Of a DNA stretch of 64,000 nucleotides, positions 43,287 through 62,522 are shown in pieces (the first letter of the stretch is position 1; each line of letters begins with the position of its first letter). The stretch is taken from NCBI GenBank assembly GCA_907165135.1, contig OU015567.1:9243001-9307000 (forward strand). The letters run 5' to 3'. A program made the translations under genes and the position numbers. A model generated the notes under the pieces. That model was not told the origin of the DNA. It did no database searches and saw only the letters and a program-made list of their open reading frames with translations. Source of the stretch: Oikopleura dioica. Its lineage: Eukaryota > Chordata > Appendicularia > Copelata > Oikopleuridae.

Positions 43287-43552
43287 CTGAAGGCAGTTGT
43301 TAGATGAAATATAAATGCCGCGCTCAAGTGTTTAGAAAGTAGAAACGCCGGAGTTCCAGGCTTAATTCCCTTCTCATTCTGGCATTTTAACATTGTCGGA
43401 TCTTGGTGATTCCAAATTCTAGCGTTTAAATCTTAAGCATAACACGGCGTTTACTGTAAGTTCGTGCTTAGAATACAATATAGCAAAAGTATTAGATGAA
43501 TATTCTTGGTACAAATGAAGAATATTGCCTCCGTTGCCCCGGTATATTGGGC

Positions 43553-43985
43553 CTGGGGTCGGCAACTCGACACTCAAATCTCGTGTCGAGTCGAGTCGAG
43601 TCGAGTTCATTTTTCTTCAGCGAGTGTCGAGTCGAGTCGAGTTGTGTCGAGTTTTGAAAATGTAATGATATTCATGATCATGATATACATGATCCAAAAT
43701 TTTGCCTCGACCGGCTTTCAAAGGTGGTCTACCTCGGAAAATTTTTGAAAGAGACGATGACTTCGGCATTTTTGACCGTCAATGTCACTAATTCATCGCG
43801 AAAGATTTCAGCCTAAGTTATGAAAACTCGACAAAACTCGACAAAAACTCGACACAACTCGACAACTCGACATAACTCGACACTCAAATTGACTGTCGAG
43901 TCGAGTCGAGTTATCAAAAACTCAACTCGACTCGACTCGACAACTCGACTGTCGAGTTTTTGAGTTGTCGAGTTGCCGACCCCAG
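43553..43985. mobile_element. hAT-like MITE, 433 bp, with TCGAG arrays
   Basis: Inverted ends CTGGGGTCGGCAACTCGAC / GTCGAGTTGCCGACCCCAG; the GGGGTCGGCAA core is a common hAT terminus. ATTGGGC flanks both sides (43546-43552 and 43986-43992), seven exact bases of an expected eight. Internally it is made of irregular CTCGA/TCGAG arrays in inverted orientation. It lies between the two alternative PMCA 3' exons. Confidence 0.88.
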
Positions 43986-44146
43986 ATTGGGCTTTGAAAT
44001 ATAAATTTAGTAACAGAAATCTTACGGCGCTCCAGCCTTTACCTCTGTTTGCTACCGAAAGATAAAATTAACAAATGAGTGAAAACACATCTTGCAAATC
44101 AACAAGCGAAAAAACGGATGAGTCTAAATACCAATCTTGGTGGGCG

Positions 44147-50281
<6,135 letters not shown>

Positions 50282-52992
50282 ATTTCGATAGATGGAGCAA
50301 GATACGGCCACTTATTCACTCAACATATCTGAAAGAAAAGGTTAGGGCGGCGCAAAACAATGGTTTTATTCATTCACCCGGGGAGCAATCCAAATTAATA
50401 AGAGTTATAAAAAAGTAGTTACGGCCTATAAATTATAAAAGTTAAAGGCTTTCAGGGCGACTTGTCAGTGTTTGACGGGTCACTTAGAGGAAAAAAGTAG
50501 CTGCACATTAAAATTTTACTCGCCCGAGGGTGAATTAAGCCCCAAGGGAGGCACTGTCAATGTGCAACCACCAAGATTGATAAGAGCACATGAGCATATC
50601 CGTGGTCTATCCCTGGCTCGGGCCAAAAACAATGTCTCTATCGGCTACAAAAGATGCTCTTGTGCTCTGTCTTCTCAAAATTATTGAATATTTTTCACAA
50701 AATGATAGGTCTTTTGGTCTCTCTGATAGAAAAATGTTGACTGCTTCTACCTAAAAAATTATATGCGGCTAAGAATTTCTCGTCTACTCCTACCGCTTGA
50801 AAGTAAAAGGTCTCTTTCGTCGTAAAAGATGTTTTGCTGCTGTTCTCTTTTTTAACGTAATAAATAGTACTACGGAGCCATTGCCTTTTTTATGAAATCA
50901 ACTGGAGAATTCTAATTTCGCGCTCATTCAATGATGAAGCCCTCATTTATAATTCACTTCGAAAAGCTTTTCTAATAAAGACCTTTTTATTTTGACCGAG
51001 TTCTAAGCAAATTTGAAGGCGGTGAAATATTAATTGACGTCGTTTAGATAAAAACCTTGTATTTTCGCCGATTTTCGCCCATTTGTACTGGTAATTTTTG
51101 ACTATCTCTTTGTTGAAAAAAATCTATTCTCCGTGCTCACAGAAGGTATCAAAATAAGTCTTAGTATTTTCTTTGTGTTCGTTAATATCTGTTAAAATGA
51201 GAGATGCAACACACAATCTACAGAAAACTGCGTGATGGGATTTAACTGCATCATCTTGCCGGAGGCTTGTGAGGCCATGCGCGGCCATGACTCGCGCGCG
51301 CCCTCAGTAAAAAGGAGGAAAATAGTAGCCAAGTATTTTTGCATAATTTTCCATACAGAACCTACAGGTTCAAAAGGATCAACAATTTTCACTCGCAATG
51401 TGGTTTCAAATCTGAAGTAAAAGTACCATTATTACGATGATTAAATTGAAGGGATTAGATCTACCGGCAAGGAGGCACATTCTCATCCTTCAGAATGTCA
51501 GCTAATGTCAGGTCATGTCGCCACTAATTGGCCACTGAAAGGGACGGTACTTATCCGCTTTACTGCGGGACGACGCATCAGCGAATTTCAGGCAAATGAG
51601 GGGATCAGCGTCTACTTAGGGGCCCAGATTTTCGCCGGGCCTCGTACCCGCCACTCAGCCATTTCACCGCGATTCCCGGCCGTCACCACCAAAGTAGCTT
51701 TCTGGACGGGCAGCGACGTAAGCGTGCCCGGAGCCGATTAGTAAGCCGGATTAGAGCGTTATATGCACACAAATGCTCTATTATTCCGCATTTACATCAT
51801 TGTCGCAAAATGCACTCTTATGCTTGACTTTGACTTTAAATTTTTAAAAAGCAATTATGATCGAAAAGACCGTCTCCAAGAAGCAACAAAAAGTTAATCC
51901 TTGCTTGACTGGACTACGCCATATTAACCTGTTTCGTAGGGTTTGTCGAACGCGTCAATCATATACGCCACAGTCGGGATATAGATGACAAGGCGAATTC
52001 TCAATGAAGTGGGACAGATTCTCTAATAATTGCTGGTTTTATTGTCCGAGAGTCTCAGAAAGCGTGGGGGCCGCTGGCCAGCCCTGCTGCTCAGTCCGTC
52101 GAGACCTAGTGGATATTTGGATATGGAGAATTATGCGCCGGTTTCAAATTGGAATTGATTTTGATCTCAGGTATCGATGTGCTCCCCTCGGGCTCCGTCA
52201 GAGCTGGCCTCAGAGGATAAAAATGAACGTTTCTACAACTGGCGCTTATAAAATTGAGGACTTTCTAGAGGACTTGCTAGTTTATAACCTGATTGAATCG
52301 AAACTCTTTTGAACTGCTCATTCTTCATAAATAATCTCTTCTATGTCTTCTCGATTTCGAGGGTACCAAATAATTAGGTCCTATTATCTCTTTTGCGCCC
52401 AATGATTAGGGCCTAATCAGGTGCGTCAGAATCGACGAGGACGTAGACGTTTCTGTTTGTACTGAGCTGGGACACACGCCTGGGGCAGCACGCGATCCCA
52501 TAAATTGAAAAGCTGAAACAAACCGCCCTCTTGGGTGAATGGAACGAGCCGCCATCGATAGAGAAGTTGTTAATTTCCGTAATGAAACCCCAAATTCCAA
52601 AATAGAGAGCACCGAGCTCTATAAAATATTTGCGTCGTCAAACGTCAAATGCACGGATGGACTAGAGAATTCAAAAATCTGTACCCGATGAATAATTTAA
52701 ATCTTTAAAAAAGCGCGTCCCTCTAAACAAAAATAGCGCATGACATTGCTTGCTAATGAAAATCGGCTCACCTGGTGATCAAGGCCAAATTGAACTAACC
52801 AACTTAGTTGATAACAATTAAACTAATGATCTGCGTTCTAGAAACAATATTATGTAATTGTAAAACTACTATGTCGACCTTAAATTTTCATTGATATTTG
52901 AAGTGAAAAATGCTGCTACAAAGATTATTTCATCCAATTATGCCCTTGGGCAAATTCTAGCTTACATTTTGAAACAGTCCAAAAAGCAAAAG
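50282..52992. other. Gene-poor stretch, 2.7 kb
   Basis: This interval lies between divergently transcribed PMCA and the GT49 gene. It has unusually GC-rich patches (about 51240-51310, 51500-51740, 52060-52210). No frame has conserved motifs or usable splice structure, and I found no inverted repeats or duplications. It may hold regulatory DNA for PMCA, the longest 5' flank in the window. Confidence 0.5.
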
Positions 52993-54167
52993 ATGTTGTT
53001 TCTTCTCAGAAATTTGAGGCATTTGAAAATATTACTGTTTTTAGTTATATTTTCATTTTGTTATTGCATATATTTTTATCGAGAAAGCTTAGAAGATGAA
53101 AGCAAGAAGAAGCCACAAAGGATCTCAAAGTATGAAATTTACAATGAAGCTAGTGGACATTTGGATAAAAGAAGAACCTACAAAATATACAAAAATCGGC
53201 AAGAGATTGAATCAAGGGGCAACTTTTTCATTGCTACGATCCTAGACAGTAGCAAAACTCATTATCTACGGGTTCTCCGAGAGTCCCTGGACCAAATTAT
53301 CACGATTTCTGCCGCTATTCTCGTCAATGACTTGACCGAAATGCAATCAATCGAAGAGGAATTCTCCCAATCGAACGTTCGAGTTAGTTTTTTAACACAA
53401 CAAGAACCGGTTCAATCAGAAGATTCTTGGTTTCCAAATAATTTGCTACGAAATGTAGCGCGTAATTTGACAACAAGTTGCGCACATTTCCTTCTGATCG
53501 ATGTTGATCTGTCGATTTCGCCGGGTTTTGAGGGACGATTAGGCAGGGGCTAAGCTTGTCATCTCGGAACATTACCATTACAGTAAGTCTAGCCCGCAGA
53601 AAACTTCTTGGAAAGTAAAAGCTCTTCAATCGATGAAAAAGAGCTCTTTTTAATTCCAGTATTTGAAAAAGAATCGAAAGAAGAATCTGCCCAGAACTTT
53701 CCGCAACTAGAAGAATTTTATCGAAATGGAAATGTTAGAATGTTCCATGCCTGGTGCACAGAATGGTGCTATTCATTTTATAACTATGAAAAATGGTTCG
53801 AAGAGACATCAAAGAACTCAGAAATCGCCAGGGTCGGCTACGAAATCAAATACAAGCTGAGCTTCGAACCTTATTACATCGGCCGGACTAATTCTACTCC
53901 ATTTTACGACACGCGCTTTCAAGGTATAAATCCCTCTCCTCTCAATATGCGAATATTTTAGGATACGGATACAACAAGGTGATCCAGTGCTACGAAGCAG
54001 CCCTCCAGAATTACTCCTTCAAAGTGCTGACCTCTGTCTGGCTGACGCACGACGGAATTAAAAACGAGACAACCGGCTCTGGCGCTGATCAACAAGCCTT
54101 CAACCAAAAACTTTTCAATCTTGCCAAGAAAGAACTGAAGAGTAAATATGCCCTGTTAAAACTGTAA
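52993..54167 (+). CDS. GT49-family Golgi glycosyltransferase (B4GAT1/LARGE-like)
   Basis: GT49 enzymes add glucuronic acid in matriglycan and related glycan synthesis. The Met at 52993 starts MLFLLRNLRHLKILLFLVIF, a short basic cytoplasmic end and signal anchor typical of type II Golgi enzymes. A catalytic DxD sits in CAHFLLIDVDLSISPGFE. The family's C-terminal block reads SFEPYYIGRTNSTPFYDTRF, then GYGYNKVIQCYEAALQNY and LTSVWLTHDGI. The intron at about 53534-53596 fits only a GA-AG boundary; a second short intron lies at about 53922-53962. About 360 residues, near normal for B4GAT1-like enzymes. The stop overlaps TAATAAA. Confidence 0.82.
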
Positions 54168-54458
54168 TAAACACACTGGTTCTGATACATTGACGGGTTT
54201 TATTCGAGAATGAAACCTGAGCAAATGCTGGCAAAGAAAAATTGATTCTAAATTGAAAGGGCAGTCTTGAGCAGATCTAGAATATTTTCTAATTTTTGGT
54301 GGAGAATGGAGATAAATGGTAGGTGTTCGGCAACGATGGTCGAACTTCTAAGTGTGTGTTGAAGACTAAGGTAATGGCTTTTTGAGGATGAGAACTGTTT
54401 CAAATTAAATCGCTGATGATACATGGTATAGAACGAATTCAATCCTTTCCTAATATTT

Positions 54459-57480
<3,022 letters not shown>

Positions 57481-58090
57481 TGTTCTTCCTTATCTATTTC
57501 TCGTTATCACTGCAATCGGAATTAAGGGAAATCAGTTTTCGAGTCGAAAACAATCGGATTCGAGCCGTGGACTTGCTCGTCGGACTTCGAGCAGCAGAAG
57601 GCGTCGAGAATTGCTCCAGGGCAACCAATCCAAGAGCGTGAGCGCGTGTAGGCGCAGCGCACTTTTTTGCGCTCAAGGAACGATCCAAAATCGAAATCGC
57701 GGAAAATCGCGAGAAATGGAGAAAATTGAAAAATGCACTCGATGAGTGTAAAATTGAAATAAATGTCCAACTCAATTGAGTTTCTTTAGAGAAGAAAGAA
57801 TATTTAAAATACGATAAAATCAAGGACTATTGAAAAAACTTTGAAGAATCTCTTAACACATTTACCGTCAATATGTATCAGTTTTATTCAATATTATCCA
57901 TGTGTGCATAAATCTGAGTTTATCATACTTTCGTGAAATTACGCCAAGTCTGAGGAGTCTTCAGAAAGTCCATGAACCCCCAAAAATAGATTTGAACCTA
58001 CCTACTGATCAAATATTTGCTCTACCTTCTCGTTGACCGCTCTGTCTCCTTTTATCTCCCACAAATTATCCCATCTTTTCTACGACTATC
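57481..58090. other. Intergenic, 610 bp
   Basis: Divergent promoter region of the DDX5-like gene and the small secreted protein. No other gene is supported. Confidence 0.5.
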
Positions 58091-58447
58091 ATGAAACTTC
58101 TTCCCTTTTTCGCTGGTCTTTTGAACTTGTCCGAAGCAGCTACAGTTGCTCCTTGGCCAGCTCGACCTGATCGACCAGAGCTTCCAGTGTAAGTCGAAGA
58201 GTTAATTCATTATCAGAGAAATAAATCCTCGTTTAGTAATTGTCCGAGAAATGTGCAGGTTGAAATCTGCTACACGATGTGCCAGAGTCTCATTTGCTGG
58301 GAATATCCTTTGGTTCACTACCGCCGTCGACGAGCTATCGACGAGAAGATGATGCAGCTCACTGACGAGCAAGTTTCGTGCTTCAGCTCGAATAGTGTTC
58401 CCTACTGTAATGCCAAACATGGACTTTCTTTTGACCCCCTTGCTTAG
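58091..58447 (+). CDS. Small secreted six-cysteine protein, unassigned
   Basis: MKLLPFFAGLLNLSEAA is a signal peptide. A ~40-bp intron (about 58193-58231) joins PELP to VNCPRNVQVEICYTMCQSL. The mature part has six cysteines (C-x8-C-x3-C-x4-C then two more in QVSCFSSNSVPYC), likely three disulphides. It has a dibasic YRRRR stretch in the middle that could be processed. About 104 residues. An AATAAA lies near 58454. The family is not recognised; a toxin or hormone role would be guesswork. Confidence 0.72.
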
Positions 58448-58617
58448 AATGTTGAATAAATATTCTGTTCCTCCCTTTTATAAAATGAATCAGCAGCAAT
58501 GTGACCTGGTCGACCACAGTTATAGCAAACAATATTAGACAAAATGAATCCATCTGAAATGAATCCTGAATCCATTTTCTATAAAATGTTTTATAGAAGG
58601 AAGCACAAGAATTGAAA

Positions 58618-59863
58618 ATGGGAATTCTTGAAAAAATCGCCGATATCGAGGCCGAAATGGCCCGAACGCAGAAAAACAAGGCCACCGAGTATCACTTGGG
58701 TCTGCTCAAGGGAAAACTTGCCAGGTTGCGAGCAGAATTGATGGAGAATCAGACGAAATCATCCGGTGGAAAGGGTGAAGGTTTCGATGTCATGAAGTCG
58801 GGTGACGCGAGAGTTGCCCTCATCGGTTTTCCATCTGGTAAAGTCATGTCTTTCTCTGCTTTATATCCATTTGAATTCAGTCGGAAAGTCGACTCTCTTG
58901 TCTCTCATCACCAAGACTACCTCTGAAGCCGGAGCGTATGAATTCACAACGTTGACTTGCATTCCCGGAGTCATCGAATACAAAGGCGCGAATATCCAAC
59001 TTCTCGATTTGCCCGGTATCATCGAAGGAGCTGCCCAAGGAAAAGGTATTCATAGACCTCCCGTTCCTCATCTCACAAGAAAATCCAAGGTCGTGGTAAA
59101 CAAGTAATTGCGGTGGCTAGAACAGCTGATTGCGTCGTGATGCAAGTTGAAGCGCACAAAGCTGAAATTCAAATTCCAAAATTGACGCTTGAATTGGAAG
59201 CTGTCGGAATCCGTTTGAATCAGGTTCAGTAAGATTTCTTTACGCCAGAAAGTCTTATTGTCGAATTTAGGGACCCCCAGACATTTACTTCAAGCAGAAA
59301 AAAGGCGGCGGTTTGGCATTCAACTCGACAGTAAAATTGACGAAATGCAATCAAAAAATGGTGCAAATGGTCCTCGCCGATTACAAAATCTTCAACGCGG
59401 AGGTGCTCTTCAGAGGCGACTATTCTATCGATCAGTTCATCGATGTCGTTGTTGGAAATAGAATTTATATGCCTTGCCTGTATGTCTTCAATAAAATTGA
59501 TCAGATTTCGTTGGAAGAGGTTGACAGAATCGCAAGAACGCCTAACTCAGGTATCAAATAATAATCATTACTTTAAGATTCACAGTTTTTTCAGTGGTAA
59601 TCAGTTGCAAGGACAAATTAAACCTGGACTACCTGAAAGATTGCATTTGGGATAAACTGGCGATGATTCGAGTGTTCACAAAGAAGCCAGGAGAGAAGCC
59701 GGATTTGAGGGACGAAGAAGGAATTATTCTACGAGGAGGGTCGACGGTGGAACACTGTTGCCATGCTGTGCATAGATCGCTCAAGGCAGATTTTAAATAT
59801 GCTCTTGTTTGGGGAACATCGGCCAAGCACTCGCCCCAACGAGTTGGCCTCAGGAAGAGTTAG
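58618..59863 (+). CDS. DRG2: Developmentally regulated GTP-binding protein 2
   Basis: DRG2 is a translation-associated TRAFAC GTPase that partners with DFRP2/RWDD1. The start [20 protein letters not shown] and [20 protein letters not shown] are DRG2- rather than DRG1-type. Visible G motifs: GFPSVGKST (G1), TTLTCIPGV (G2), DLPGIIEGA (G3) and NKID (G4). The TGS domain starts with [14 protein letters not shown]. The frame ends [12 protein letters not shown] at 59863, about 14 residues short of the family end, which lacks the usual acidic-to-lysine terminal strand. I found no exon that would supply it. Confidence 0.93.
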
Positions 59864-60113
59864 CAAAAAACATAAGATTCGGTATTTTATTCTAGATTAA
59901 TTTATCGTCAAAAATAAAGCGACAGAAAAGAACTCGATACAGTCATATGTTACAGCACGACGATGTTATACAAATCGTGAAAAAATAACGAAACCACTAG
60001 TCTTGCAAATGTCAAATATTCTATGAAGGAGTCTTTCCATTTTCAGTTCAAGTTCCATCACTGGAAACTAGGTTCAATTTTACTCCCCGCTTTACCAAAA
60101 ATACTTAGACGAT

Positions 60114-60692
60114 ATGATTTCGGGACAGTACGTCACCGTCGACGGCCACGAAGGCTACTCGATCGTCCAAGCAGCAGATTCAACGCAAATTCCCGTAACG
60201 CTCATTCCAGAAACGACGCCTTCCGAAGCGCAGATTCAAGCCGATTCTGGTACGGTACAAATCACTATTTACCGGACATCCTAAGACTGTTTTGAAGGAA
60301 TCACTGATGAAAATCTAATAACGATTTCTGCGCGGGAAGTGAACCAACTCGCGAGTCATCTACCGCCCGAGCAGATAAAAATTCTAAAGCAACGGCGAAG
60401 GACGCTCAAGAATCGCGAATATGCAGGTAAAGTCAAGCTGTTCTTTTCATCTCATAAAAGAACTTTTCTTAAAGCTGCCTGCAGAAACAAACGGTCAAAT
60501 CAACGAGAAGACCTCAAAAACGGCTGCTCCTTGCTGAATAAAAAAATTTCGTTGATCGACGACCAAAATGAAAAGCTTAAAAATTTATTGCTCAAGGCGA
60601 CGCAGAACTTTCCAAATGTTCGTCTTCCACAATTTCTAGAGGAAATAGACAGTCAAATGGTCGTCCTTGATATCGTAAAAGAAGAAAGTTGA
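60114..60692 (+). CDS. Small-Maf-like bZIP transcription factor
   Basis: The extended homology region reads [20 protein letters not shown], followed directly by the basic region [20 protein letters not shown], the Maf signature (N-R-x-Y-A-x-x-C-R). A leucine zipper follows ([20 protein letters not shown]). The N-terminal ~45 residues (start 60114, after ACTTAG) are short and Gln/Thr-rich. Without a large transactivation domain it resembles small Mafs, which dimerise with CNC factors on MARE sites. The glutamate in NREYAA replaces the Gly usually found (NRGYA). About 150 residues; three exons. Confidence 0.85.
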
Positions 60693-61034
60693 TTCAAAAG
60701 TGATAATTATGTTACATTATATGTTATATTTATGTATAAATATTCCATTTTTCTTTCTCATCCTATTTTTTACTGCCTTATTAAATCTACCAGTCCAATT
60801 TTCTTGAAAAGGTTGTTTTTATTGGGATTAGATTTTTATCGGCTTGGCGGGTTACCCCACGAACTAAAAACCGTTCCTATTTTTGTCAAAAATCTGTCTA
60901 TCCACCACACTTCCTCAAAACACCTGGCCCAAGTGCGCCATCGTCCAGCGATTTTACGCGAAAACAGCCAGCCAAACACTCATTCTACTGATTTTAATTT
61001 CAGAGATACCACGGAAGAAAAAAAGTCGTAGGAC
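60693..61034. other. Intergenic, 340 bp
   Basis: 3' flank of the Maf gene and 5' flank of the TPX2-like gene. A possible trans-splice acceptor (TTTCAG) lies near 61003. Nothing else is seen. Confidence 0.4.
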
Positions 61035-62293
61035 ATGCAGTCCGAATACGGCAGTGACGAAGAAGGTTACGTGGGCCTTCAAGAGCGATTGAACCGGATG
61101 GCGAACAAGACTCCCGACCGGTTTAAGAGGACGCCAGCTCTTCAACCGGACAATGGCCAGGCTCAACGGAGAGGTGCCACACGGGCGCGAAGGTAAACTG
61201 ATCTGACGAAACTGAACACCACTAATCTTGCTTTTAGCCCGAAATTCGCCACAAACCGCCGTGCCCAACTGCGCGGTGCTCGAGAGGAGAACCGGCCTGC
61301 TCTCAAGGAAAAAACAAAACGACGAGCTCGGGTAGGCGCTCCTCGTTTGCAAACTGCAGCGCGGGGCGAATTTCACCCAAAACCAGAGCCCGAGCAGTTC
61401 GATCATGAATTCAAAGCTAAACCTGCGCCGAAATTCAAGCAGCCTTCGACCAGGGCTAGCGTCAGATCGAACAGCTCTATCGCTAGTGGTAGAAAAGTAA
61501 CACAGATTGAGCCTTTCTCATTCGATGGCCGGCCGAGGACAAGAGCGAGAAATAACGAGTCAAATGCATCTTTGCAGACGACAAAAGAAGAGGTCGCTCA
61601 TGCGCCAGGTATATCCTCTTTCTTTGTCCAAATCTAACCTATTACTTTCAGGAGAGCTTCCGGACTACCAGAAGCTCCGTAAAATAGGCACTGGAAAGGT
61701 GAAGGCAAAGGAAAAAACTCGTCCCGAAGCCTTCGAGTTCCGCACATCAAAACGTGCGGAATTCAAGCCGACGCCAGTTGAGCCAAAGGTTTTCACTGGG
61801 CGGCGGCTGACAAGCGACGAGTCAATGAGAAAAGCCTTGCTTGGTCATACAGTAAAGCAGATCGCAAAGAGGGAGTGCACGGTTCCAGAAAGTGTAAGTT
61901 TTTGCTCTTTTGTCCGTTTCTTATGATTTTCTTTAGCCTGGGTTAAACTCAAAGGCACGAGCGAGATCCAGAAAAGCTTTCGACGATGCTCTCGACGCTC
62001 GACGCAAGCTCGAAGAAGAAGCGAAGCTAGAAAAAGAAAGAATCGAAAAGGAAGAAGACGATCTACGCTTGATTGAAGAGAGAAAGGCACTTGTGCACAA
62101 ACCAACCGCGATCAGGGGCCAAACGCCACCGCCAGAGCTTGATCTTGGCGACAAAACTTTGACAATGGTAAATTTTTGGTTGAAATCAAGAAAGACTAAC
62201 ACATTTTAGCCTGAGTCGCCAAAGTTCCGGACATCCGCCCGTCTCCGGGCAAGAAAAAACAAGCAGAAAGACGACTCTGCCATGGAACTGTAA
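61035..62293 (+). CDS. TPX2-like microtubule-associated protein
   Basis: TPX2 family proteins nucleate spindle microtubules and activate Aurora A. The Met is at 61035. The protein is basic and largely disordered, ~330 residues in five exons. TPX2-type motifs are visible: TQIEPFSFDGRPRTRA and RPEAFEFRTSKRAEFK (the F-x-F...ER/KRAE repeats). VEPKVFTGRRLTSDE and a final basic coiled region RKLEEEAKLEKERIEKEEDD with SPKFRTSARLRARK at the end complete it. It is much shorter than vertebrate TPX2 (~750 aa); the Aurora-binding N-terminus is not clear. Other TPX2-domain proteins are possible. Confidence 0.65.
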
Positions 62294-62522
62294 AAAGAAC
62301 ACATCACAAAAAAAAATCACCATCACGAAAAAAATAAACAAAAATTTCACATTCTGCCCATTTACACTTTTCACATTCCCTGTACCCTCCCTTCTCACTG
62401 AAACGCACACAAAACTTGAACACGGACGTGTTCTTGTCGCTTCCATTTACTACACACTTTTTTTTTCAAAATAAATTTCGCCACCTTGGTGAAAAAAAAA
62501 TATCTTGTGTTTTCTATACAGA

